64,000 nt of DNA from Hyphococcus lacteus. GTDB taxonomy: Bacteria > Pseudomonadota > Alphaproteobacteria > Caulobacterales > Parvularculaceae. The notes under the pieces are model-generated. The model was not told the origin of the DNA. It did no database searches and worked only from the letters and a program-made list of their open reading frames with translations. The position numbers and the translations under genes were made by a program. Positions 8,130 through 16,904 of this stretch are shown in pieces; positions within the stretch are counted from its first letter, which is position 1; the number at the start of each line of letters is the position of its first letter. Location: the NCBI RefSeq assembly GCF_041058985.1, contig NZ_JBEHZE010000001.1, positions 1,922,001-1,986,000 of the forward strand. Direction: 5' to 3'.

Positions 8130-8962
8130 TCTTTGGTTGCGCTTACAATCCATGCGGCACCACCAAGATCGACCGTACCCTGATCATTGATTTTGGATGC
8201 TAGAACCTCTCTGACAATGCCATCCACGATTGCCGGGTCCGCCTCTAGCAATTCGGCGAGCTTGCGCGCCGGGCCGTTTCGAGAAACGAATTCAGCCGCT
8301 TTTTCGACATTATCACCGGGGATCGCCAGCTGGTCGCGCCATGGTGTGATTTCTATGTTGTGCCAGCCAGCCTCGGTCAGAATGTTTTTAACGCGGTCTT
8401 TGTCAGCAAAGGCGAACGGGCCGGGGGCGTTGGGGTCCGTCGGGGGTGGCATTTTTTGAAGTTTCGCAATAATCGCAGCGACCGGCCCGGCAAGCCATTC
8501 ATTTTCACTAAGTGATTGCCAGCAAGCGAAGCTCAATCGGCCTTTTGGTTTGGTCGCCGCGCTGATGTTTCGAAATGCGCTGGTCGGATCGTCAAAGAAC
8601 ATAACGCCAAAACGCGATGCGATTGCGTCAGCGGGGTTTTCTGGTAGCCAGCTTGAAGCATCTGTGGTCACGAAGTGTGTTTGCTGTTGGCTTTCCGCCC
8701 TTGATTTTGCAAGGTCGATGAGGGGGTGCGAGATGTCAACACCGATGACAGAACCTGTGGCACCAACACGCTCCGCCAGATCAAGGCTGAGGTCACCCGC
8801 ACCACAACCAATATCAATGACGGTTTCCCCGCTGCTTAATTCTAGTCGATCAATGACCAGTTTTTTGAACGGTGCAAGTAACGTGTCGAGTTCTTGATTA
8901 TCGGCAACCCAACGATTGCCGCCGTCATTGTTCCAATAGTCACTTTGTTCTGTGTTCGACAT
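8126..8962 (-). CDS. Class I SAM-dependent methyltransferase
   Basis: The product has 278 residues with a Rossmann methyltransferase fold. Motif I is VIDIGCGAGDLSLDLAE (near residues 48-64), the acidic loop is VIGVDISHPLI, and motif II-like ASRFGVMFFDDP and SFACWQ segments follow. The overall pattern (DYWNNDGGNRW at the N-terminus, LSFACWQSLSENEW later) matches UbiE/COQ5-like methyltransferases of the Methyltransf_25 type. The substrate cannot be told from sequence. AGAGAG lies just upstream of the start. It stands alone between DUF454 (convergent) and hutC. Confidence 0.87.
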   Translation of the reverse strand: MSNTEQSDYWNNDGGNRWVADNQELDTLLAPFKKLVIDRLELSSGETVIDIGCGAGDLSLDLAERVGATGSVIGVDISHPLIDLAKSRAESQQQTHFVTTDASSWLPENPADAIASRFGVMFFDDPTSAFRNISAATKPKGRLSFACWQSLSENEWLAGPVAAIIAKLQKMPPPTDPNAPGPFAFADKDRVKNILTEAGWHNIEITPWRDQLAIPGDNVEKAAEFVSRNGPARKLAELLEADPAIVDGIVREVLASKINDQGTVDLGGAAWIVSATKD

Positions 8963-9023
8963 TTAACTCTCTTTTGGTTGGGGGATCTATCAATCAACGA
9001 TATTGTGTCGTCATCAGCGCAAA

Positions 9024-9716
9024 TCAAAGGCGTGAATGTAAATTATATCCGGGCCGATAACGTAGCGTCATCGTAGTAATATAGACATTATCTAACCAGG
9101 TAGTTCGATCGATTGTGAACAGTGCTGACCCAATTTTTGTTTCAAATGCTTCGGCCTCGCGCGCGGCGGCGGCGCTCGCAGAAAAAATTACATCGCCGCT
9201 AGAATACGGAACCTTGCGGATCAACCATTCGTTTGCACTAATCTCATTTAATGGTGCGTTGACGATGTCGGGCGCAGCCGCAAGGTTTACCCAGCGATCT
9301 TCGACCGCATGAACGCGCCCATCGCCTAGATGTGCGGTGACAAGATGAAAAAGCTTTGCGCCCTTCTTTAAATGGAGACGTGCCGCGATATGATTTGGTG
9401 CCTTGATCGTTTTGCGTTCAAGAATGTGTGGCCGATAACGCGCGCCTGATGCTTCTATTTCGTGTCGAACAATCGGGATTTTGAACGTCGTTTGTCGTGT
9501 CGGGATTTCTTTGACCCGCGTACCCGCACGCCGTTTGCGTTCGATCAACCCGTCATCGGCAAGGTTTTGCATCGCCCGGTTCACGGTTGTTCTGGAGCAT
9601 CCATATTCAGCAGCAAGGTCAACCTCGCCGGGAATGATCGCACCGGGAAGCCATTCGCCGGATTCGATGCGCTCGCGGATGGCTTTGCGAATTGTCTGAT
9701 GGTTTAGGGTGCTCAT
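9024..9716 (-). CDS. hutC: Histidine utilisation repressor HutC (GntR family)
   Basis: The repressor has 230 residues. The N-terminal winged helix-turn-helix (residues 1-70) includes GEVDLAAEYGCSRTTVNRAMQ and LADDGLIERKRRAGTRV. The UTRA ligand domain (about 80-225) contains HAVEDRWVNL and ends LRYRPGYNLHSRL. This is the HutC layout. HutC represses hut genes and is released by urocanate. The start overlaps the hutF stop in an ATGA, so it is the second gene of a hutF-hutC unit. The probable operator is in the hutF-hutH divergent gap. Confidence 0.93.
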   Translation of the reverse strand: MSTLNHQTIRKAIRERIESGEWLPGAIIPGEVDLAAEYGCSRTTVNRAMQNLADDGLIERKRRAGTRVKEIPTRQTTFKIPIVRHEIEASGARYRPHILERKTIKAPNHIAARLHLKKGAKLFHLVTAHLGDGRVHAVEDRWVNLAAAPDIVNAPLNEISANEWLIRKVPYSSGDVIFSASAAAAREAEAFETKIGSALFTIDRTTWLDNVYITTMTLRYRPGYNLHSRL

Positions 9717-11095
9717 AGGGATGATCTTAAGTTTTTCATAACAGAGAGAAATCGCGGTGTAATTTTATCGCGGTGAATATGCGTGCCACCCTTTACAACA
9801 TGTCGGCCTGCGGACCAGACATCGTCGATATAGCGGTCGTCGCCAGCAAATATCCAGCTATCAAGCAACTGGTCGCCATTTAAACCGTCTAATGCTGTGT
9901 CCCGAACATTTAGTGCAACCATATCGGCCAGCGCACCTTCGCGCATTTCACCAGCGTCACGGCCTATCGCTATTGCGCCCACGCGCGCTGTTTCTCCAAG
10001 CAGGAACCGACCGCAAGAGCCGATTTCGCCGGTGAGTATATTTCTTCGCCGAGTATTCAGGCGTTGGCTATATTCCAACATGCGCAATTCTTCGGTCAAA
10101 GAAATACGAATGTTGGAATCTGATCCAACGCACATTCTTCCGCCTGCATCAACGAACTCAGGGGCGTTGAATATACCGTCGCCTAAATTGGCTTCTGTTA
10201 CGGGGCAGAGTCCCACCGACGCACCGTTGGCCGCGACGGCACTCGCCTCGCTATTATTCATATGCGTTGCGTGGATGAGGCACCAGTTTTCATTCACGGG
10301 TGCGTTATTAATCAACCATTCAACGGGCCTTGCCCCCAATACTGCCTTAGCGGCATCAACTTCTGCGGTTTGTTCGGCAATGTGAATATGGATAGGGCTA
10401 TCGGGGGAAAGCGTTGTGGCAAGAGCTAGGCTTTCTTTGTCCACAGCTCTAAGTGAGTGAGGCGCGACGCCAAGACGAAAATCGGGCGGGGAGTGCTCAA
10501 TAATCTTTCTTGCTTTTCCAAACAACTCGGTAAACTGATTAATGTCGCATCTAAAACGGCGCTGACTATCGGATAGCGGACTATTATCAAAGCCACCGCG
10601 CATATAGAGTACCGGTAGATGTGTGTACCCAATCCCAGTTTCCTGTGCGGCTTCTACTAAACGTGATGACAGCTCAGCGATTTGGACGTATGGAGCGCCT
10701 TTCGGCTGGTGGTGTATGTAATGAAACTCACCAATCGACGTGAACCCAGCTTCAAGCGATTCGAGTTGGACCTGCGCGGCGATGGTATGAATGTCATCAG
10801 GGGTTAGGCGATCCAGAAATTTGTACATTAACGCGCGCCAACTCCAAAAGTCGTCGTTATCTTTTTTGCTTCGACATTCCGCGAGGCCCGCCATAGCGCG
10901 TTGAAAAGAATGGTTATGAACATTCGCGACGCCGGGCAGCAATATGTCGACGGAATGGGCGTGTTCGTTGGGTGTGTTTGCCTTTAATGTGGCGATGGTT
11001 CCGTCCTTACCGATTTCGATCGATGCGTTTTTCATCCATCCAGTTGCGGTGAGGGCCTGTCGAGCGTGAATTGTCTGTTTCACTTGTACCTGCAT
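9713..11095 (-). CDS. hutF: Formimidoylglutamate deiminase HutF
   Basis: HutF is 460 residues long. It is an amidohydrolase that deaminates N-formimino-L-glutamate to N-formyl-L-glutamate, the substrate of HutG. Metal-site motifs are present: HNHSFQRAMAG (HxH) near residues 60-70, HIAEQ, HATHM and GSDSNI. Family-specific blocks WSWRALMYKFLDRLTPDD, GEFHYIHH and YMRGGF identify HutF rather than HutI. It is divergent from hutH with 68 bases between the starts and is translationally coupled to hutC. No Shine-Dalgarno site is visible before ATG 11095. Confidence 0.95.
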   Translation of the reverse strand: MQVQVKQTIHARQALTATGWMKNASIEIGKDGTIATLKANTPNEHAHSVDILLPGVANVHNHSFQRAMAGLAECRSKKDNDDFWSWRALMYKFLDRLTPDDIHTIAAQVQLESLEAGFTSIGEFHYIHHQPKGAPYVQIAELSSRLVEAAQETGIGYTHLPVLYMRGGFDNSPLSDSQRRFRCDINQFTELFGKARKIIEHSPPDFRLGVAPHSLRAVDKESLALATTLSPDSPIHIHIAEQTAEVDAAKAVLGARPVEWLINNAPVNENWCLIHATHMNNSEASAVAANGASVGLCPVTEANLGDGIFNAPEFVDAGGRMCVGSDSNIRISLTEELRMLEYSQRLNTRRRNILTGEIGSCGRFLLGETARVGAIAIGRDAGEMREGALADMVALNVRDTALDGLNGDQLLDSWIFAGDDRYIDDVWSAGRHVVKGGTHIHRDKITPRFLSVMKNLRSSL

Positions 11096-11099
11096 TTAA

Positions 11100-11113
11100 T
11101 ATGTGCATACATA
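11100..11113. promoter_or_regulatory. Candidate HutC operator in the hutF-hutH divergent promoter
   Basis: TATGT-GCAT-ACATA forms an inverted repeat with 5-bp arms and a 4-bp centre. It sits in the 68-base gap between the divergent hutF and hutH starts, four bases from hutF. HutC operators in proteobacteria are AT-rich palindromes of the TGTATATACA type, and this one resembles them. One site here could control both transcripts. The arms are short, so the call is tentative. Confidence 0.45.
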
Positions 11114-11163
11114 ATAGATAATAGACCGGACATATCAAGCGCGTATTCTTATTCGGAGGGTAA

Positions 11164-12693
11164 ATGACGACCGAACTCAAACCCGGCAAAGCGACGTTAT
11201 TGCTTCTTGAGATGCTTTATCGTGATTGTTCTTCGTTTCGATTAGACCGGGCCGCGAAACCGCAGATTGTGAGCGCGTCGGACCGCGTTGCCGTTGCCGC
11301 GCAAGGGGATGCACCAATTTATGGCGTTAATACTGGGTTCGGTAAGCTGGCGTCCGTTCGTATCGCGACAAACGACATCGAAACGCTACAGAGAAACTTG
11401 ATTTTATCCCATAGCGCGGGAACGGGCGCGCCGATTTCGCGGCGTGTTACGCGTTTGATCATGGCGCTGAAATTGTTGTCGCTCGGGCGAGGGGCTTCTG
11501 GAATACGGTGGGACGTAATAGAGCAAATCGAAGCCTTCATCGAGGCCGATATTACGCCGGTCATTCCGGCGCAGGGATCAGTAGGGGCGTCGGGCGATCT
11601 CGCGCCGCTTGCGCATCTGACGGCGGCTCTGATCGGTGAGGGGGATGTTTTCTTTCGTGACGAACGAATGAACGCAAGCAAAGCCATCAAAGCGGCTGGG
11701 CTGCGGCCTGTTGTGCTGACTGCCAAAGAAGGTCTCGCGATGATAAATGGCACCCAAGTATCAACCGCATTGGCACTTGCTGGCTTGTTCGATGCTTGGC
11801 GCATTGTAACCGGATCGATTACCTCCAGTGCATTGTCTATTGAAGCCGCAATGGGCACTGCCGCTCCGTTTCATGATGAAATTCATCAACTGCGCGGACA
11901 TCGTGGCCAAATAGAAGTGGCCGCCATGTTGCGATCACTATTGGATGGGTCTGAAATTATCACTAGCCATTCCGAAGGTGATGAACGGGTTCAAGACCCA
12001 TATTGTTTACGATGTCAGCCACAGGTCGTCGGTGCGTGCATCGATATCCTGCGCCAGGCCGGAAAGACCCTAGAGATAGAAGCCAATGCCGTCACTGATA
12101 ATCCGCTAGTTCTTGCCGACGGCGCAATTGTGTCGGGCGGTAACTTTCATGCTGAACCCGTGGCATTTGCTGCGGATCAAATTGCGATTGCCGTTTCCGA
12201 AGCCGGTTCGATATCGCAACGTCGAATTGCACTTTTGGTTGACCCAAGCGTGAGTTATGGCCTGCCGGCATTCTTGACGCCGACGCCAGGATTAAACTCC
12301 GGTTTGATGATTGCAGAAGTCACCTCCGCGGCATTAATGAGTGAGAATAAAGCACTTTCGAATCCGCGTTCTGTGGATTCGACCCCGACGTCGGCAAATC
12401 AAGAAGATCATGTCTCAATGGCGTGCCATGCGGCACGCAGGTTGGGCGAGATGACACAGAATCTCGCGGGTATTGTTGCGATAGAAGCAATGGCCGGCGC
12501 TCAGGGAATTGAACTTCGTTCACCGCTAAAAACGAGCCCAAAATTAAATCATGTGGTCACGCAAATACGTGAGCGATGCCCACGCTTGGACCAAGACCGT
12601 ATGTTGACGAATGATATAGAAGCGTTGCGGTCACTTGCGCTGGAAAGCAAAATTCTGAGCTGTCCAGAAGATGCATACGCGATACAATTATGA
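11164..12693 (+). CDS. hutH: Histidine ammonia-lyase HutH
   Basis: HutH has 509 residues, the normal length. It removes ammonia from L-histidine to give urocanate, the first hut step. The self-forming MIO cofactor tripeptide Ala-Ser-Gly is at residues 142-144 in GSVGASGDLAPLAHL, the canonical position. Other conserved parts are YGVNTGFG near residue 60, NGTQVSTALA, RVQDPYCLRCQPQVVGA and SANQEDHVSMA. A GGAGG site at 11155-11159 supports ATG 11164. The stop overlaps hutG by four bases (ATGA), making a hutH-hutG-hutU unit. Confidence 0.97.
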   Translation: MTTELKPGKATLLLLEMLYRDCSSFRLDRAAKPQIVSASDRVAVAAQGDAPIYGVNTGFGKLASVRIATNDIETLQRNLILSHSAGTGAPISRRVTRLIMALKLLSLGRGASGIRWDVIEQIEAFIEADITPVIPAQGSVGASGDLAPLAHLTAALIGEGDVFFRDERMNASKAIKAAGLRPVVLTAKEGLAMINGTQVSTALALAGLFDAWRIVTGSITSSALSIEAAMGTAAPFHDEIHQLRGHRGQIEVAAMLRSLLDGSEIITSHSEGDERVQDPYCLRCQPQVVGACIDILRQAGKTLEIEANAVTDNPLVLADGAIVSGGNFHAEPVAFAADQIAIAVSEAGSISQRRIALLVDPSVSYGLPAFLTPTPGLNSGLMIAEVTSAALMSENKALSNPRSVDSTPTSANQEDHVSMACHAARRLGEMTQNLAGIVAIEAMAGAQGIELRSPLKTSPKLNHVVTQIRERCPRLDQDRMLTNDIEALRSLALESKILSCPEDAYAIQL

Positions 12694-13502
12694 ACCCCGT
12701 AATTATTCAAAAAGGTGATGGTCCAGTTATTTTGGGGCAACCTCATTGCGGTACGTATATTCCTGACGAAATTGCAGACCGATTAAATGATCGCGGACGT
12801 CAGTTAATGGATACAGATTGGCACGTGGATTTTCTTTATGATGGTATTTTAGAGGGCGCGAGCATCGTTTGTGCAAATTTTCATCGATATGTGATTGATG
12901 CTAATCGCGACCCATCAGGAAAAAGCCTTTATCCCGGTAAAAACACTACCGGTCTTGTACCGCTAGTTGATTTTGAAAATAGACCGATTTGGAAAACAGA
13001 TCCTGACACCGACGAAGTTGAGCGCCGACGAAAAATGTTTCACGCTGCTTACCATAAGGCTCTCTCCGACGAGATTGATCGCGTTAAGTCAACTCATGGC
13101 ATTGCCATCATTTTTGATTGTCATTCTATAAGGTCTGAACTGCCCTTTTTGTTCGATGGTAAGTTACCGGATTTGAACATTGGGACAAATGACGGTGCGA
13201 CGTGCTCGGCGGAGATCGAAGACATGGTTTCAAAAACCTGCGCTGACGCAGCGAAATATTCTTATGTTGTGAATGGTCGATTTAAAGGTGGATGGACAAC
13301 AAGGAACTATGGCCAACCGGACGCCGGCGTTCATGCCATCCAAATGGAAATCGCACAGAGATGCTATCTCGCTAGCGAGACACCACCATTTTTATTTGAT
13401 GAAAAAAAGGCTGAACATTTACGTGGCTTATTGGGGCAAATTCTTCGCCTCCTTGACGGCGTTGCGCGAAGCGGAAATTTGAATGGAGTAAGGCATGTCT
13501 GA
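12690..13502 (+). CDS. hutG: N-formylglutamate amidohydrolase HutG
   Basis: The protein has 270 residues and hydrolyses N-formyl-L-glutamate to glutamate and formate, the last step of the five-step pathway fed by HutF. Family motifs are GQPHCGTYIP near the start, DTDWHVDFLYD, NRDPSGKSLYPG, IFDCHSIRSELPFL (metal-binding region) and YGQPDAGVHAIQMEIAQR. It overlaps hutH by four bases and hutU by eight, so translation is coupled. Together with hutF this shows that the formylglutamate route is used rather than direct formiminoglutamate hydrolysis. Confidence 0.95.
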   Translation: MNPVIIQKGDGPVILGQPHCGTYIPDEIADRLNDRGRQLMDTDWHVDFLYDGILEGASIVCANFHRYVIDANRDPSGKSLYPGKNTTGLVPLVDFENRPIWKTDPDTDEVERRRKMFHAAYHKALSDEIDRVKSTHGIAIIFDCHSIRSELPFLFDGKLPDLNIGTNDGATCSAEIEDMVSKTCADAAKYSYVVNGRFKGGWTTRNYGQPDAGVHAIQMEIAQRCYLASETPPFLFDEKKAEHLRGLLGQILRLLDGVARSGNLNGVRHV

Positions 13503-15162
13503 TCGATTAGCGAACAAGCGAGAGGTGAAAAGTCCGACGGGGCCAGAGTTGACATGCCGAAGCTGGACAACAGAAGCGCCATTTCGAATGCTGCATAATA
13601 ATCTGGATCGGGAAGTCGCAGAAAACCCGGATGCGCTTGTTGTATATGGTGGTATTGGGCGGGCGGCTCGTACCTGGAAAGATTTCGATGCAATCGCTGA
13701 GACCCTAAAGGCGCTAGGCGAAGAAGAAACATTGTTGGTTCAGTCCGGAAAGCCGGTTGGCGTCTTTCAAACTCATAAAGATGCGCCGCGGGTTCTGATC
13801 GCCAATTCAAACCTTGTTCCGCATTGGGCTAATTGGAATAAATTCAACGAGCTCGATAAAAAAGGTCTGATGATGTACGGCCAGATGACGGCAGGGTCTT
13901 GGATATATATCGGTACCCAGGGAATTGTTCAGGGTACTTATGAAACATTTGTTGAGGCCGGACGTCAGCATTATAGTGGGAACCTCACTGATCGTTGGGT
14001 GCTTACGGGCGGGCTTGGTGGCATGGGTGGTGCCCAGCCATTGGCGGCGGTTATGGCGGGTGCCAGTTGTCTCGCGGTTGAATGTAACCCAGACAGTATC
14101 GAGTTTCGATTGCGCACGCGCTATCTTGATGAGCGTGCTGACACACTGGACGAAGCGCTAGCGCTGATTGAAAAATGGAAAAAAGCGGGTGAGGCAAAAT
14201 CAGTTGGCCTATGCGCAAATGCGGCGGATGTCTTTCCTGAGCTTGTTCGGCGAGGCGTGCGACCTGATATGGTGACGGATCAAACATCTGCGCATGATCC
14301 AATCAATGGTTATCTACCACTTGGATGGACCATGAGTGAGTGGCGTGAAAAACGCGAGAATGATCCAACGGTTGTAGAGAAGGCGGCGCGGCGTTCAATG
14401 CGCCAACAGGTCGAGGCGATGTTGGCATTCCACAAAATGGGTGTACCGACATTTGACTACGGAAATAACATTCGTCAAATGGCACTAGAGGAAGGACTAG
14501 AAGATGCGTTCGATTTTCCGGGGTTTGTTCCGGCCTATATTCGCCCGCAATTTTGTAAAGGTGTAGGCCCATTTCGTTGGGCGGCGCTTTCAGGTGATCC
14601 CGAAGATATTTACCGTACGGACGAAAAAGTAAAAGAACTACTGCCAGATAATAAACACCTTCATAAATGGCTTGATATGGCTAAGGAGCGTATAGCATTT
14701 CAGGGCCTACCTGCGCGCATCTGTTGGGTGGGGCTTGGCGATCGTGACCGTCTTGGTTTGGCGTTTAATGAAATGGTTGCCAACGGTGAGCTAAGGGCAC
14801 CGGTTGTTATTGGGCGTGACCATTTGGATAGCGGATCGGTTGCGAGCCCCAATCGCGAGACAGAAGTAATGAAAGACGGTTCCGACGCTGTTTCTGATTG
14901 GCCGCTTTTAAATGCGTTGCTGAACACTGCCTCGGGCGCTACGTGGGTTTCACTACACCATGGGGGCGGTGTCGGAATGGGCTTTTCGCAACATGCCGGC
15001 ATGGTAATTGTCGCTGACGGCACGGAAGACGCTGCCCGGCGAATAAAGCGTGTTTTGTGGAATGATCCCGCGACGGGTGTTATGCGCCATGCGGATGCGG
15101 GCTATGACGATGCCATAGCGTGCGCGCGTGAAAAGGCCCTGAATTTACCCGGAATTTTATAG
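13495..15162 (+). CDS. hutU: Urocanate hydratase HutU
   Basis: HutU has 555 residues, matching the family length. It hydrates urocanate to imidazolonepropionate using tightly bound NAD+ as an electrophile. Conserved blocks include GWILTQ-type AGSWIYIGTQGI, the NAD-binding glycine-rich GGLGGMGGAQPLA near residues 170-185, DQTSAHDPINGYLP, the FPGFVPAYIRPQF region and LPARICWVGLGDR. The start overlaps hutG by eight bases. It is the last gene of the hutHGU unit. The next enzyme, imidazolonepropionase HutI, is not encoded in this window. Confidence 0.97.
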   Translation: MSDRLANKREVKSPTGPELTCRSWTTEAPFRMLHNNLDREVAENPDALVVYGGIGRAARTWKDFDAIAETLKALGEEETLLVQSGKPVGVFQTHKDAPRVLIANSNLVPHWANWNKFNELDKKGLMMYGQMTAGSWIYIGTQGIVQGTYETFVEAGRQHYSGNLTDRWVLTGGLGGMGGAQPLAAVMAGASCLAVECNPDSIEFRLRTRYLDERADTLDEALALIEKWKKAGEAKSVGLCANAADVFPELVRRGVRPDMVTDQTSAHDPINGYLPLGWTMSEWREKRENDPTVVEKAARRSMRQQVEAMLAFHKMGVPTFDYGNNIRQMALEEGLEDAFDFPGFVPAYIRPQFCKGVGPFRWAALSGDPEDIYRTDEKVKELLPDNKHLHKWLDMAKERIAFQGLPARICWVGLGDRDRLGLAFNEMVANGELRAPVVIGRDHLDSGSVASPNRETEVMKDGSDAVSDWPLLNALLNTASGATWVSLHHGGGVGMGFSQHAGMVIVADGTEDAARRIKRVLWNDPATGVMRHADAGYDDAIACAREKALNLPGIL

Positions 15163-15243
15163 AGACTTTGCCAAAAATACCCGATTGATTGTTGAGGCGA
15201 GCCAAAATTGTTCTTGGCGCTTGCCGACGCAAAGGTGTTTATC

Positions 15244-15258
15244 TATGCCATTGGCATA
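15244..15258. promoter_or_regulatory. Palindrome upstream of the flavoprotein gene
   Basis: TATGCCA-T-TGGCATA is a perfect inverted repeat of 7-bp arms around one base. It lies 38 bases before the flavoprotein ATG and after the hut operon. It has the size of a transcription-factor operator. No regulator gene is adjacent, so the cognate protein is unknown. Confidence 0.35.
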
Positions 15259-15296
15259 CATCATCTCTTTGTTTGCGAACTATACGGGTAAAATAA

Positions 15297-16532
15297 ATGT
15301 CTGATATGCTTGAGCCTTCTTCGCGCGTTATGATTATCGGTGCGGGACATGCCGGCGGATCTGTCGCTGCATTCTTGCGACAGTTTGGTTTTGCGGGTCC
15401 TATTACTTTGATCGGTGAAGAAAGCGCAGCCCCTTATCAGCGGCCACCATTATCGAAGGCTTGGTTGTCCGGCGACACCGACCTTGAGACACTGTTTCTG
15501 CGTCCAAATGATTGGTATGCCGATAATGATGTTAATCTACGTTTAGACACCGTTGTGCGGTCGATTGATCGCGAAAAAAACACGATCGAAATTGATGATG
15601 GCGATGGTTTGGCTTATGATGTTCTTATCATTGCAACGGGCGCTTCGCCGCGATGGACGGGCGTTGAGGGTGAGCAACTTGATAATATATTCAGTTTACG
15701 AACGGTAAAAGATGCTGAGCTACTCAAGAGCGCGATTAATCCCGGTAGTCAGGCAGTTTTGATTGGTGCAGGCTATATCGGATTGGAAGTTGCCGCCTCT
15801 TTGCGTAAGGCAGGGGTCGATGCTTTGGTGATAGAACGGGAAGCGCGTTCGCTCGCTCGGGTCGCCAGCGCGCCAATAGCAACGTTCCTTGAGCAATATC
15901 ATAAAGACCATGGTGTTGAATTTCTGCTCGAGCATGAAATCGCGAAATTTCAAGGAAACGGCAAAGTCGAAAAACTGCACTTAAAGAATGGCTCGGTCAT
16001 CGATTGCGATATTGCTGTGGTCGGTATCGGCGTTCTTCCAAATGACGGACTGGCGCGAGAATCAGGCTTGGCATGTGAAAATGGTATAATTGTCGATGAG
16101 AACGCACGCACTTCTGACCCATCTATTTACGCGATTGGCGATGTTTCATTCCGACCATTGCCACATTATGATTGTGCATTCCGTCTTGAGAGCGTGCCAA
16201 ACGCCCTTGAGCAAGCGCGCGGCGTCGCCGCTATACTTTGTGGTCGTCCGGCACCTGCGATTGAAATTCCGTGGTTCTGGTCCGACCAGTATGACCTCAA
16301 AATTCAAATTGCTGGGCTTACCCTTGAATGTGATGAAACAGTTCTGAGAGGGGACCCCGCGAGCCACAAATTTGCGGTATTCCACCTTCGTAAAGGCGTG
16401 ATTCGTGCCGTGGAGGCGATCAATGCTGCCCCAGAATTCATGATGGGGAAAAAGCTAATTGGTAAAGAGGCTTCGATCGACCCAGAAAAACTTGCGGATG
16501 TATCGCTTTCGATGAAAGAAATCGCTGGGTAA
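15297..16532 (+). CDS. NAD(P)H-dependent ferredoxin reductase-type FAD oxidoreductase
   Basis: The protein has 411 residues with two Rossmann dinucleotide sites: VMIIGAGHAGGSVAAFLR near residues 11-28 for FAD and AVLIGAGYIGLEVAASLRK near 152-170 for NAD(P)H. ATGASPRW and the second FAD motif YAIGDV are present, followed by a reductase C-terminal domain containing WFWSDQYDLKIQIAG. This is the rhodocoxin/putidaredoxin reductase (BenD/ThcD-like) layout, which passes electrons from NADH to a [2Fe-2S] ferredoxin for a P450 or dioxygenase. No ferredoxin or oxygenase gene is next to it, so the partner is unknown. Confidence 0.9.
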   Translation: MSDMLEPSSRVMIIGAGHAGGSVAAFLRQFGFAGPITLIGEESAAPYQRPPLSKAWLSGDTDLETLFLRPNDWYADNDVNLRLDTVVRSIDREKNTIEIDDGDGLAYDVLIIATGASPRWTGVEGEQLDNIFSLRTVKDAELLKSAINPGSQAVLIGAGYIGLEVAASLRKAGVDALVIEREARSLARVASAPIATFLEQYHKDHGVEFLLEHEIAKFQGNGKVEKLHLKNGSVIDCDIAVVGIGVLPNDGLARESGLACENGIIVDENARTSDPSIYAIGDVSFRPLPHYDCAFRLESVPNALEQARGVAAILCGRPAPAIEIPWFWSDQYDLKIQIAGLTLECDETVLRGDPASHKFAVFHLRKGVIRAVEAINAAPEFMMGKKLIGKEASIDPEKLADVSLSMKEIAG

Positions 16533-16593
16533 GCAAGAAGGGCGTGCATTTTTTGTTGCCATCTACGGTAGGCCTATGTTTATTGGCGCGAAC

Positions 16594-16679
16594 GCGGACG
16601 TGGTGGAATTGGTATACACAACAGACTTAAAATCTGTCGAGCTACGCTCATGCGGGTTCAAGTCCCGCCGTCCGCACCA
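16594..16679 (+). tRNA. tRNA-Leu (anticodon TAA)
   Basis: This is an 86-base class II tRNA with a long variable arm and encoded CCA. The acceptor arms GCGGACG and CGTCCGC pair, with discriminator A. The anticodon stem ACAGA/TCTGT encloses loop CTTAAAA with TAA at 16628-16630, reading UUA and UUG leucine codons. The GTTCAAGTC T-loop is intact. No 3'-end duplicate was noticed nearby. Confidence 0.96.
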
Positions 16680-16904
16680 ATCACTGACAATTCAATGAGA
16701 TTTCCTTAGTTAGTTCAGCGCGTTTATTGGTATTTTTGATGTTTGGGCCGCATTAAAATAAGCTACGCGAAGAATAAGAGACACGAGCTCGGAAATTCCT
16801 CCATAAAATTTTTAAAGAAATTTCAAAAACGTCATTTATGTTGGGCGAGTGTTGCCAGCTTACGTCTTTGTAGATTTTAGCCGATCAGATAACCTGTTCC
16901 GGTT

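Noticed and set aside
9713..11095. Considered as imidazolonepropionase HutI
   Set aside because: The WSWRALMYKFLDRL and HYIHH blocks belong to HutF, and HutG next door uses its product.
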